The notes under the pieces: model-generated
Databases searched by the model: none
What the model was told of the DNA's origin: nothing
The model's input: only the letters and a program-made list of their open reading frames with translations
Shown: positions 44,722-53,038 of the stretch, in pieces
Position numbering within the stretch: the first letter of the stretch is position 1
How the letters are laid out: every line of letters begins with the position of its first letter
Source of the DNA: JBDHTS01 sp044220535
GTDB taxonomy: Bacteria > Pseudomonadota > Alphaproteobacteria > Micavibrionales > Micavibrionaceae
DNA length: 64,000 nt
NCBI GenBank assembly: GCA_044220535.1
Contig: JBGAQU010000002.1
Span: forward strand, 1 to 64,000
Direction of reading: 5' to 3'
Position numbers and translations under genes: made by a program

Positions 44722-45584
44722 TGTTTTTTTCCTTTCTCCTGCGGCGCGCTGAAATCGGTGAGGTCGATCTGTTCGACCTGCATGTCAGACTCCGCATATC
44801 CTAAAAATTTCCTGGCCAGCGGCGCGAACCGTTCCACCGAATCCGTGACGAAAAACTTCGCTTCGCTCCGTGTTTTCGACGCGAACGGCCCGAACTGCCG
44901 GACGATATGCGCCGCCGCGGCCTCGCCAGTATCTACCAGATGGACGCCCGGTCCCGCAACCCGCGCGATCGCGTCTTTCAGCAACGGGAAATGCGTGCAG
45001 CCGAGAATGATCGTATCCGGCTTCACCGCGCCGTTTAATGCGGGCTGCAGGTAGCGTTTCAGCGCGGCATCCGTCACTTCATTGTCGTGCCAGCCTTCTT
45101 CGGCCAGCGCCACCAGCGCCTGGGCAGGCACGTTGACGACATTCACTTTAGGGTTTTTCGCCTTGAGCGCTGTTTCATAGGATTTCGCCTGCACGGTCGA
45201 TTGCGTCGCCATCAGCAGGATCGAATTGTTTTTCGTTGCAGCCAGCGCGGCATCGACAGCAGGCGGCACCATGCCGATGACAGGAATAAGCGCCATCGCC
45301 GCGACGGCATCGGCGGCATGGGCGGAGGCGGTGTTGCAGGCAATCACGATCATCTTCACATCATGCGCGAGAAGAATGCGTGCAAGGCCGGTGGAATAGG
45401 CCCGCACCGTATCCGCGCTTTTGGTGCCATAAGGCACGCGCGCCGTATCGCCTAGATAAATAAAACGCTGCCCCGGCAATTCGCGCATCAGTGCTTTCAG
45501 GACAGTCAGGCCACCGACACCGGAATCGAAGACGCCGATGGGGCGAGGGTCGGATGCGAAAGATTTAATATTCATTGTTTTCAT
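44709..45584 (-). CDS. murI: Glutamate racemase
   Basis: 291 aa. Catalytic cysteines in IACNTASAHA (about residue 86) and GCTHFPLL (about 199), with the GVFDSGVGGLTVLKAL N-terminus. It makes D-glutamate for peptidoglycan. Start at 45584 or 45575 cannot be separated; the ribosome-binding site is weak. The gene sits between fabD and fabG, with a nested inverted repeat just upstream, and overlaps fabG by 13 bases. The placement within a fab cluster is unusual. Confidence 0.93.
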   Translation of the reverse strand: MKTMNIKSFASDPRPIGVFDSGVGGLTVLKALMRELPGQRFIYLGDTARVPYGTKSADTVRAYSTGLARILLAHDVKMIVIACNTASAHAADAVAAMALIPVIGMVPPAVDAALAATKNNSILLMATQSTVQAKSYETALKAKNPKVNVVNVPAQALVALAEEGWHDNEVTDAALKRYLQPALNGAVKPDTIILGCTHFPLLKDAIARVAGPGVHLVDTGEAAAAHIVRQFGPFASKTRSEAKFFVTDSVERFAPLARKFLGYAESDMQVEQIDLTDFSAPQEKGKKQCSI

Positions 45585-45592
45585 TTTTTATG

Positions 45593-45782
45593 TTTTTTAA
45601 CCGCAGAGGCGCAGAGGACGCAGAGTTGAGGCCGCGCGCAGCGCAAAAAAAATCTGAACCACTGAGCGCACTGAGGACACTGAGGCATTGCGATCTCAGT
45701 GTCCTCAGTGCGCTCAGTGGTTCAAAAAAATTAATTGCCTGCGGCACTTTAACTCTGCGTCCTCTGCGCCTCTGCGGTAAAA
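45593..45782. repeat. Nested palindromic element, copy 1
   Basis: Outer arms TTTTTAACCGCAGAGGCGCA... (45593-45626) and ...TGCGCCTCTGCGGTAAAA (45750-45782). Inner arms GAACCACTGAGCGCACTGAG... (45656-45684) and its exact complement (45695-45723) with a ten-base loop. Between murI and fabD. Confidence 0.88.
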
Positions 45783-45791
45783 CTTTTTGTA

Positions 45792-46732
45792 TCATGAAAG
45801 AGTCTTCATCAATTCCTCAACCTGCGCCGGAGTGCCGACGGAGGATGCGGCGATATCGGGTTCGATGCGCTTGATCAAGCCGGACAGGACTTTACCCGCG
45901 CCGATTTCAACCGCCTGGTCGACGCCAAACGTTTTCATGGCCTGCACGGATTCGCGCCAGCGGACGCGGCCTGTCACCTGTTCGACCAGAAGTTTGCGGA
46001 TATCGGCGGGCGTGCTGACGGGAGCCGCCGTCACATTGGCGATGATCGGCACAATCGGCGGCTGGATTGTTGCTTTTTCCAATGCAGCAGCCATTTTTTG
46101 TGCAGCGGGTTCCATCAGGCGGCAATGGAACGGCGCGCTGACCGGCAGCGCCAGCGCGCGTTTTGCGCCGCGTTCGGTGGCGAGCGCCATGGCGGCTTCC
46201 ACTGCGGCCTTATGGCCGGAAATGACGATCTGGCCGGGGGCGTTGTCGTTGGCAGCCTCGCAGATTTCACTGCCGGACGCTTCCGCCGCGATTTTCGCAA
46301 CGTCGTCGAAATCAAGGCCGAGGATCGCGGCCATAGCGCCCTTGCCCACCGGCACGGCCTGCTGCATCGCCTGGCCGCGCAAACGTAAAAGCTTCGCGCA
46401 ATCGGCAAGGCCGAACGCGCCCGCAGCCGTCAGCGCGGAATATTCGCCCAGAGAATGCCCGGCCATGTAGGCGCAGTTTCTGGACAAGTCGATGCCTGCG
46501 TCTTTCATGATATTGATCACGGCCATCGACACGGCCATCAATGCAGGCTGGGTGTTTTCGGTGAGGTTCAGGTCGGATTCCGGCCCTTCAAACATCAGTT
46601 TCGACAGGTGCTGGCCCAGCGTGTCGTCCACTTCTTCGAACGTCCGCCGCGCAGGTTCGAATGCATCGGCCAGGTCACGGCCCATGCCGATGACTTGCGA
46701 CCCTGCCCCGGAAACACGAAAACGCGTGTCAT
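45792..46732 (-). CDS. fabD: Malonyl-CoA:ACP transacylase with an apparent 1-base frameshift
   Basis: Catalytic features are normal: AGHSLGEYSAL (Ser nucleophile), and the PVSAPFHCRLM block with His. The start ATG at 46732 has AAGGGG seven bases upstream and reads MTRVFVFPGQG, then goes out of frame; the continuation SQVIGMGRDLADAF is in the next frame. One missing G within CAGGGTCG (plus strand 46700-46703) explains it. The span is 941 bases, two more than a multiple of three; adding one base gives 313 residues, the family length. The enzyme is usually essential, so either a sequence error or a remarkable mutation is present. Confidence 0.88.
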
Positions 46733-46813
46733 GATGATCCCCTTGTTTAAAAGCCTTGCCTTGATAAACCGCCATGCCAGGACAGGCAAATGAAAGTTTT
46801 GCAGATTAAGACA

Positions 46814-47005
46814 TTTTAACCGCAGAGACGCAGAGAACGCAGAGAAGAAAAAGCCGCGCGCAGCGCAGTAAAAGATCTAAACCACTGAGCGCACTGAGGA
46901 CACTGAGACACCGCGATCTCAGTGTCCTCAGTGCGCTCAGTGGTTCAAAAAACTTGAGTTGCCTGCGGCGCTTTACTCTGCGTTCTCTGCGTCTCTGCGG
47001 TTAAA
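46814..47005. repeat. Nested palindromic element, copy 2
   Basis: Outer arms TTTTAACCGCAGAGACGCAG... (46814-46844) and ...CTGCGTCTCTGCGGTTAAA (46976-47005). Inner arms AACCACTGAGCGCACTGAG... (46880-46907) and complement (46918-46945). The arms and GCCGCGCGCAGCGC match copy 1 closely. It occupies most of the 446-base gap between fabD and the 87-aa gene; nothing else is visible there. Confidence 0.88.
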
Positions 47006-47178
47006 TTATTTTTCATAATTAAAATATATGTTTACACTATACAAAAGTTTGAAAATCGAGCGTAACTGTGATAAATTCATCACATTCATACAGGTTTCGG
47101 GCGCGGCCCGGGTCGATTTATCAGAGTCTTCCGGGCTGGCTTGCCTGTGAAAGAAACTCGCTTTTGGGAAATGTTATC

Positions 47179-47442
47179 ATGGGCCATACGCTTGTCAGCG
47201 ATCAAATCCGCGTCTATCTGAAACTCAGCGAAACCAAACTATCCATGCTGCTGGGCGCCCAGGGGAAAAAAGACCGTCCGCTGACCGGAAGCGCCCTGCA
47301 GAACCCTGAACTGAGCCGGTACGAGCTGGACCGCATGCTGCGCCGTGAAGAACGCCGCAGCGAGCGTTCGGTCGGCACCTGGCAGACCCTGATCGCCTCC
47401 CGCAACGAAGACTGCGCGAATTCCAACCTGGTTAAAGTTTAA
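47179..47442 (+). CDS. Hypothetical 87-aa protein
   Basis: Begins MGHTLVSDQIRVYLKLSETK, charged, with LSRYELDRMLRREERRSERS basic in the middle. GGGAA lies about eight bases before the ATG at 47179; the frame is open from 47068, but the earlier part is not protein-like. No membrane segment. No family recognised. Confidence 0.5.
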   Translation: MGHTLVSDQIRVYLKLSETKLSMLLGAQGKKDRPLTGSALQNPELSRYELDRMLRREERRSERSVGTWQTLIASRNEDCANSNLVKV

Positions 47443-47472
47443 TCATGCTGGCTTTATAGCGTTAGAACTCAG

Positions 47473-47928
47473 TTAAACGCTTCTATGTGGTAATGCTGCC
47501 TGAATAACTGATTTCATTAAATCCGGCCCTTTTTCACATATATCGCCATAAACTTTTTGCCAGTTTTTACGATACTCGCCTTCTCCACCGACATCATAAT
47601 ACATTTGCAAGGAAGCTAGATTAAACAGGGCTTCACGCAAGCCACTTTGCATTTCGGCTTCGTAATCACTTTGAGAATAACCGGCAGGGAATTCTCCGGT
47701 CTGAAGCTTAGTGGCGCTAGTAAAATACCTAGCCGCACCTCTTCTTCCTTCTTGATAATCATTATCAATACCAAGTTTAGGAAGCGATGCCCGGAACATA
47801 CGAATAGACTCATCAAGTCGTTTTTCCAACTCGCTTGTGATGGCCTCTATTTCCTCACCGTTTATGTTTTCAGGAAGATTTGGTAAATGCACATGATTAA
47901 AAAGATTATGGATGTCTAGCCGATACAT
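47473..47928 (-). CDS. Hypothetical 151-aa protein
   Basis: Begins MYRLDIHNLFNHVHLPNLPE. GGAGG lies six bases before the ATG. Helix-rich, with an acidic early half (GEEIEAITSELEKRLDESIR) and aromatic C-terminal half. AT-rich relative to neighbours, suggesting recent acquisition. It converges with the 87-aa gene and is divergent from rpsF. No family recognised. Confidence 0.6.
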   Translation of the reverse strand: MYRLDIHNLFNHVHLPNLPENINGEEIEAITSELEKRLDESIRMFRASLPKLGIDNDYQEGRRGAARYFTSATKLQTGEFPAGYSQSDYEAEMQSGLREALFNLASLQMYYDVGGEGEYRKNWQKVYGDICEKGPDLMKSVIQAALPHRSV

Positions 47929-48057
47929 AACAGTCCTCCAAAAACAGATGATTTTATGAACTTAATCATATTGAATATTAATATGTCAATATTTTTATTA
48001 ATTTCTTGCTATATATCTTAAAATCCGTATAGTCCAGCTTCCTGAACCATAACCTCG

Positions 48058-48075
48058 CCGGTGGGAACCCATCGG
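48058..48075 (+). promoter_or_regulatory. Hairpin in the rpsF leader
   Basis: CCGGTGGGAACCCATCGG folds to a seven-pair stem (one G-T) with loop GAAC, about 75 bases before rpsF. Leaders of rpsF operons in many bacteria carry an S6:S18 binding motif; a match here is not shown. Confidence 0.3.
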
Positions 48076-48149
48076 CTTTGCCTTCCGGCCTGCAGACGGG
48101 ATTGGCCTGTTTGAACGCCGCTTGAAGACAAAACCAGGAGGAGCACTAG

Positions 48150-48590
48150 ATGCCTTACTACGAAACCGTGTTTATCGCACGGCAAGAGCTGGGGACTGCG
48201 CAGGTCGAAGAACTGACCCAGTCTTTCGCCAAATTCATCACCGACAATGGCGGCAAGATCCTGAAGACCGAAAATTGGGGTCTGCGCACGCTGGCCTATA
48301 AAATCCGCAAAAGCCGCAAGGGTCATTACGTCCTGATCGAAAGCGACACGCCGCCGGCGGCGCTGATCGAGATGGAGCGTAACATGCGCCTGCACGAAGA
48401 CGTGCTGCGTTACATGAGCGTCAGCCTGCTGGAGCCGTCCAAGGGCCAGTCGAAAATCCTCGACAAGAACCGCGACGATGAAGACGGCCGTGAGCGCGGC
48501 GACCGCGATTTCGGCGGACGCAGTGAAAGAGGCGACCGCGGCGATCGCGGCGACCGTGAAACCCGCAACAACCGCGAAGAGGCTGCATAA
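48150..48590 (+). CDS. rpsF: Ribosomal protein bS6
   Basis: 146 aa. Starts MPYYETVFIARQELG, with the S6 core about residues 1-95 (WGLRTLAYKIRKSRKGHYVL), then an Arg/Asp/Gly-rich C-terminal tail (about 110-146) with repeating DRGDR units. AGGAGGAG ribosome-binding site. First gene of the rpsF-rpsR-rplI operon; it binds the 30S central domain with S18. Confidence 0.97.
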   Translation: MPYYETVFIARQELGTAQVEELTQSFAKFITDNGGKILKTENWGLRTLAYKIRKSRKGHYVLIESDTPPAALIEMERNMRLHEDVLRYMSVSLLEPSKGQSKILDKNRDDEDGRERGDRDFGGRSERGDRGDRGDRETRNNREEAA

Positions 48591-48592
48591 TC

Positions 48593-48862
48593 ATGAGCGC
48601 ATCCGATACACCAACCGTCCGCCGTCCGTTCTTCAAGCGCCGCAAGACCTGCCCGTTTTCGGGTCCGAACGCGCCAGCGATCGACTGGAAGGACGTCCGC
48701 ATGATGAACCGTTATATCTCCGAGCGCGGCAAGATCGTGCCGAGCCGTATCACGGCCGTCTGCACCACCAAACAACGTGAGCTGGCCAAGGCCATCAAAC
48801 GCGCCCGTTACATGGCGCTGATGCCTTACCTGCGCACCGAATCAGACAATAACGCACGGTAA
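48593..48862 (+). CDS. rpsR: Ribosomal protein bS18
   Basis: 89 aa. Contains the S18 signature RRKTCPFSGPNAPAIDWKD and IVPSRITAVCTTKQRELAKA. Two bases downstream of rpsF. 30S subunit platform protein. Confidence 0.97.
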   Translation: MSASDTPTVRRPFFKRRKTCPFSGPNAPAIDWKDVRMMNRYISERGKIVPSRITAVCTTKQRELAKAIKRARYMALMPYLRTESDNNAR

Positions 48863-48873
48863 GGAATTTGATC

Positions 48874-49584
48874 ATGAGCAGTGCATTGGAAGTCATTTTG
48901 CTGGAGCGCGTCGAAAGCCTCGGCAACATGGGTGAAAAAGTCCGCGTGAAACCGGGCTATGCCCGCAACTACCTGCTGCCGCAAGGCAAGGCATTGCGCG
49001 CCACCGAAAAGAACGTCGCCTATTTCGAAAGCCAGAAAGCGGCTTTGGAAAAACTGAACGCGGAACGCCGCGGCGAAGCCGAGAAGCAGTCCAAAAAACT
49101 GGACGGCCTGAAAGTTGTCGTGATCCGTCACGCATCCGAAGCCGGTCAGCTTTACGGATCGGTCAACCCGCGCGACATCGCCGAGGCGATCACCGCAAAA
49201 ACCAAACAGCAAGTGGGCCGCGGTCATGTGACCATCCCGACCCCTCTGAAAACGCTGGGCCTGTTCCCGGTCACCGTTTCCCTCCACCCTGAAGTGAAGG
49301 TCGAAGTGACCGTCAACATCGCCCGTTCGGAAGAAGAGGCGAAGGTGCAGGAGAAAACCGGCAAGGCGATCGCCGCCCAGGCTGAAAAAGACGCCCAGGA
49401 CGCCGCCGACCGTGCCAACTTCCTGGAAGACAGCGCCCTGGAATCCGAACGCGAAGCCGCTGAAGAAAACGCCGCCGATGAAGCCGCCCATGCTAAAAAA
49501 GCTGCAAAGCGCGCCGAGAAAGCCGCTGCGAAGCCGAAAAAGGCCAAAGCTGCTGAAGAATCCGAAGAACAGCCTGAAGAATAA
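48874..49584 (+). CDS. rplI: Ribosomal protein bL9 with long C-terminal tail
   Basis: 236 aa from the ATG at 48874 (AAGGAA seven bases upstream; a TTG six bases earlier is less likely). The N-terminal part is classic L9 (GNMGEKVRVKPGYARNYLLP); the second domain runs to about residue 150 (PEVKVEVTVNIARS). The last 85 or so residues are a low-complexity Ala/Glu/Lys tail not found in the usual 150-aa protein. A strong terminator follows. Confidence 0.95.
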   Translation: MSSALEVILLERVESLGNMGEKVRVKPGYARNYLLPQGKALRATEKNVAYFESQKAALEKLNAERRGEAEKQSKKLDGLKVVVIRHASEAGQLYGSVNPRDIAEAITAKTKQQVGRGHVTIPTPLKTLGLFPVTVSLHPEVKVEVTVNIARSEEEAKVQEKTGKAIAAQAEKDAQDAADRANFLEDSALESEREAAEENAADEAAHAKKAAKRAEKAAAKPKKAKAAEESEEQPEE

Positions 49585-49601
49585 GGTTTTTCTGATAATT
49601 T

Positions 49602-49634
49602 AAAAAAGCCCGGCTGTAAAAGCCGGGCTTTTTT
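49602..49634 (+). terminator. Rho-independent terminator after rplI
   Basis: Stem AAAAAAGCCCGGCT / AGCCGGGCTTTTTT with a short GTAAA loop, 18 bases after the rplI stop. Confidence 0.93.
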
Positions 49635-49702
49635 AAATGGTCTTATTTGACAAGAACTGAGTTTAAGATTAAAACTTAATAACCATAATAATAAGGTGTG
49701 AG

Positions 49703-49903
49703 ATGGACATAGATCCTATAGACTTTGATAACTTCAAACCGTGGAATTATATCCCCAAGGTAAGGGATAAATTTGAAGCTGTTGAAAAAGAAACGCCGCC
49801 TGCCAAGCCCTTAAAGCATCCGACTCGCGTACCGGAAGGTGCGGAATGTTCGGGTCAGTCTTGCAAAGGCAAACCTCAGTTCTTTTGCCCCTGTAACCGA
49901 TAA
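49703..49903 (+). CDS. Hypothetical 66-aa cysteine-containing protein
   Basis: Begins MDIDPIDFDNFKPWNYIPKV and ends in a cysteine cluster CSGQSCKGKPQFFCPCNR (about residues 49-66), four Cys that might bind metal. AAGG lies about eight bases before the ATG. Upstream of dnaB, after the rplI terminator. No family recognised. Confidence 0.55.
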   Translation: MDIDPIDFDNFKPWNYIPKVRDKFEAVEKETPPAKPLKHPTRVPEGAECSGQSCKGKPQFFCPCNR

Positions 49904-49913
49904 TCCGTCCCCG

Positions 49914-49922
49914 TTATCCACA
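49914..49922 (+). promoter_or_regulatory. Consensus DnaA box upstream of dnaB
   Basis: TTATCCACA, an exact match to the DnaA-box consensus TTATNCACA, 56 bases before the dnaB start. Binding is not shown. Confidence 0.5.
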
Positions 49923-49977
49923 GGGGGTGAAGCGGTGAATGATGGCGCTGTGTGTGCGACTCGCATAGTGTGACGCC

Positions 49978-51474
49978 ATGTCCCAGTCATCCGCTTTCGC
50001 CATTCAGTCCGGCCCTGTGGCCAATACATCCGATCAGCCGGGCCCAGCCTACCGGATGATGCCGCATAATCTGGAGGCGGAACAGGGCCTGCTCGGCGCA
50101 TTGCTGATCGATAACCGCGCGATGGAAAAAATCGGCGACTTCCTGCGGTCCCAGCATTTTTTCATCCCTGCGCACCAACGCATTTTTTCAGCGATTGAAA
50201 AACTGATCGAGCGCGGCCAGGCCGCATCACCCGTTACGCTGAAGGGCTATTTCGAACTCGATGAAGGGTTGAAAACGGTCGGTGGGGCGGAATATCTGGC
50301 GGAACTTGCCGCCGGCGTCATCACCGTCATCAACACGCTGGATTACGGCCGCACGATTTACGATCTTCACCTGCGCCGCGAACTGATCGCGCTGGGCGAA
50401 GACATGGTGACGGAAGCGTATGAGCATTCCATCGACCGTGACGCCAACAGCACCATCGAAACCACAGAGGCACGCCTGTTCACCCTGGCCGAAACCGGGC
50501 AGATCAAGGGCGGTTTCGTTTCCCTGAAAGATTCCGTCCTGTCGGCGATCCAGATTGCCGAGAGGGCTTATAAAACCGAAGGCCATGTGACAGGCGTCAC
50601 GACCGGCCTGCGCGATTTGGACAGCAAGCTGGGCGGGTTGCATCCCTCCGACCTTCTGATCCTTGCGGCGCGGCCTTCTATGGGTAAGACCGCGCTCGCC
50701 GTCAATCTGGCCTATGCCGCCGCCAACCGTTATGCGATGACCGGCGGGCAGGAAGGCGCGATCTGCGGCTTCTTCTCGCTCGAAATGTCGGCGGACCAGT
50801 TGGCGACCAGGATCCTTGCCGACCAAGCGAATATTTCCGGCGATGCCATCCGCAAGGGCGAAATCAACGAAGACGATTTCCGGCGCTTTGCCGAAGCCAG
50901 CCAGCGTCTGGCGCAGGTGCCATTGTATATTGATGACACCCCTGCCCTGACCATCGGCGCGGTGCGGACGCGGGCGCGGCGTTTGAAACGCCAGCATGGC
51001 CTTGGCCTTCTGATCGTCGATTATCTCCAGCTCCTGACCGGGTCCGGCAGCCGCCAGTCCGACGGCAACCGCGTGCTGGAGATTTCAGAGATCACGCGGG
51101 GCCTGAAGGCCATCGCCAAGGAATTGCAGATCCCGGTCGTGGCGCTGTCCCAGCTGTCCAGGGCGGTGGAGCAGCGGGAGGACAAACGTCCGCAGCTGTC
51201 GGATTTGCGCGAATCCGGATCGATCGAGCAGGATGCGGACGTCGTCATGTTCATCTACCGCGAAGAATATTACCTGTCGCGCACCATGCCCGACATGGAA
51301 GACCACGAGAAATTCATGAAGTGGCAGGAGCGCATGGATAAATCCATGAACATCGCCGAAGTCATCGTCGCCAAGCAGCGTCACGGCCCGATCGGCCCGG
51401 TGCGCCTGCACTTCAACGGCAGCGTTACCCGCTTCTCCGACCTGGACCAGTTCCATACAGACGATCGGGATTAG
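49978..51474 (+). CDS. dnaB: Replicative DNA helicase
   Basis: 498 aa. N-terminal domain PHNLEAEQGLLGALLIDN (about residues 24-40), linker, then the RecA-like C-terminal domain with Walker A RPSMGKTALAV (about 233-243), LLIVDYLQLL (about 346) and VALSQLSRAVEQR. Unwinds DNA at the fork as a hexamer. No clear ribosome-binding site precedes the ATG. Usual order rplI-dnaB-alr. Confidence 0.96.
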   Translation: MSQSSAFAIQSGPVANTSDQPGPAYRMMPHNLEAEQGLLGALLIDNRAMEKIGDFLRSQHFFIPAHQRIFSAIEKLIERGQAASPVTLKGYFELDEGLKTVGGAEYLAELAAGVITVINTLDYGRTIYDLHLRRELIALGEDMVTEAYEHSIDRDANSTIETTEARLFTLAETGQIKGGFVSLKDSVLSAIQIAERAYKTEGHVTGVTTGLRDLDSKLGGLHPSDLLILAARPSMGKTALAVNLAYAAANRYAMTGGQEGAICGFFSLEMSADQLATRILADQANISGDAIRKGEINEDDFRRFAEASQRLAQVPLYIDDTPALTIGAVRTRARRLKRQHGLGLLIVDYLQLLTGSGSRQSDGNRVLEISEITRGLKAIAKELQIPVVALSQLSRAVEQREDKRPQLSDLRESGSIEQDADVVMFIYREEYYLSRTMPDMEDHEKFMKWQERMDKSMNIAEVIVAKQRHGPIGPVRLHFNGSVTRFSDLDQFHTDDRD

Positions 51475-51486
51475 TCGCCCTAATTT

Positions 51487-51632
51487 CGTCATCCCGGCGA
51501 AGGCCGGGATCCATGCAATAGTGCGGCCAGTACCAAAAGGCTATAACGAATATCAGAGTGCGCTCTACGACCGTTATCCACCGCCTGCGGTGCTGAGAGA
51601 GTGTATGGGTCCCGGCCTTCGCCGGGATGACG
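51487..51632. repeat. Paired palindromic intergenic repeat
   Basis: Left arm CGTCATCCCGGCGAAGGCC... at 51487 and right arm ...CCGGCCTTCGCCGGGATGACG ending 51632, with about 90 unrelated bases between. Lies between dnaB and alr. Confidence 0.85.
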
Positions 51633-51663
51633 GTGTTTTAGTACCGGTCTTCCTTCATTATAT

Positions 51664-52773
51664 ATGACGTGCTATACGCTCACCATGATCACCCCTTCGC
51701 ATACCGCGTCCGGCATTCTGACGGTCAACCTCGATGCCATTGCCGCGAATTACCGTTTCTTCCGGGAAATGGTCGGGCCGGGCTGCGCGGTTGCAGGTAT
51801 CGTCAAAGCAAATGCCTATGGCCTGGGCATGGCGCAGGTTGCGCCCGTGCTGGAACGCGGAGGGTGCCGTCAGTTTTTTGTTGCGACGCTGGATGAGGCG
51901 ATCCAACTGCGCGGCCTGACTAAACAGGCCATCGCGGTATTAGGCGGTTTCTTTCATGGCGGAGAGGATCTGTACGCCGCGCACAACCTGATGCCTGTGC
52001 TGAACAGCCTGGAAGACATTACGCGCTGGCGCGGTTTCTGCCAGCGTATCGGCAAACCCCTGCCCGCCATCCTGCATTTTGATACAGGGATGAACCGGCT
52101 GGGCCTCGGGCCGGATGAGACGCAGCATCTGCTCGGTGATATGGGCCTGCTGGACGGTCTCAATATTCAAATCATCATGAGCCATTTCGCCTGCGCGGAT
52201 GAAGCCAACCATTCCCTGACCGGTTTGCAGGCGCGCAGTTTCGAAACCATCGCCGCGCATTTCCCCGCCGCCGTAAAATCGCTCGCCAATTCTTCCGGCA
52301 TTCTGCGCGATGCTGCGTTTCATTACGATATGGTTCGCCCCGGTATGGCGGTTTACGGTTTGAATCCATTGCCGGAACAACCAAACCCCATGCAACCGGC
52401 CGTCAGCTTGTCAACGCGCCTATTGCAGGTCCGCCATGTCGATAAAGGCCAGACCATAGGCTATGGCGCGTCGTGCCGTTTCGAAAAGCCGGCACGCACG
52501 GGCACAGTCGCGCTGGGCTATGCGGACGGATTTTTACGCTCCGGTAGCAATAGCGCGACGCTGTATTACAACAGTCAGCCCTGCCCGGTTCTGGGCCGCG
52601 TATCGATGGATCTTGTCACCATCGACCTGACCGGCCTCGACGCACAGGCAGGCGATCCGATTGAAATTCTGGGTCCGCATCAGGACGCCGACACCCTGGC
52701 CGCGTCGCTCGGCACGATCGGCTATGAAGTCTTAACCGGCCTCGGGCGGCGCTGGGCACGGCATTATATTTAA
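51664..52773 (+). CDS. alr: Alanine racemase
   Basis: 369 aa. PLP lysine in VAGIVKANAYGLG (about residue 45), LHFDTGMNRLG, and C-terminal catalytic Tyr in IGYGASCRF. It makes D-alanine for peptidoglycan. A shorter start at 51685 is possible; neither has a clear ribosome-binding site. A palindromic repeat ends the gene and a D-Ala-D-Ala dipeptidase remnant lies downstream. Confidence 0.94.
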   Translation: MTCYTLTMITPSHTASGILTVNLDAIAANYRFFREMVGPGCAVAGIVKANAYGLGMAQVAPVLERGGCRQFFVATLDEAIQLRGLTKQAIAVLGGFFHGGEDLYAAHNLMPVLNSLEDITRWRGFCQRIGKPLPAILHFDTGMNRLGLGPDETQHLLGDMGLLDGLNIQIIMSHFACADEANHSLTGLQARSFETIAAHFPAAVKSLANSSGILRDAAFHYDMVRPGMAVYGLNPLPEQPNPMQPAVSLSTRLLQVRHVDKGQTIGYGASCRFEKPARTGTVALGYADGFLRSGSNSATLYYNSQPCPVLGRVSMDLVTIDLTGLDAQAGDPIEILGPHQDADTLAASLGTIGYEVLTGLGRRWARHYI

Positions 52774-52801
52774 GGTTTTCACCGTGGACGATAAACATCA
52801 T

Positions 52802-52887
52802 TGTCATCCCGCAGCGTAGCGAAGGGATCCTGACTGGCTGGCCTGGCCGCAATGGTTCAGATCCCTTCGCTTCGCTGCGGGATGACA
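52802..52887. repeat. Palindromic intergenic repeat (GCAGCG variant)
   Basis: Left arm TGTCATCCCGCAGCGTAGCG... (from 52802) and right arm ...TTCGCTGCGGGATGACA (to 52887). Different core from the CCGGCG family but the same GTCATCCC ends. Confidence 0.82.
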
Positions 52888-53038
52888 GAAATGATACCTC
52901 TGCTGTAAAAAATTAAAATTGACATAAAATCAAAATCCAGGTATTCTTACCCAATCGAACACGCCCTTCTGACGGGATTATTTTTCGGGCTTCCTATGGG
53001 TGGCCTGGAAAACAAACAAGCAGAAAGAGGCCATACCA

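Noticed and set aside
45593..47005. Possible CRISPR array
   Set aside because: The repeats are two nested inverted repeats, not regular direct repeats with unique spacers.
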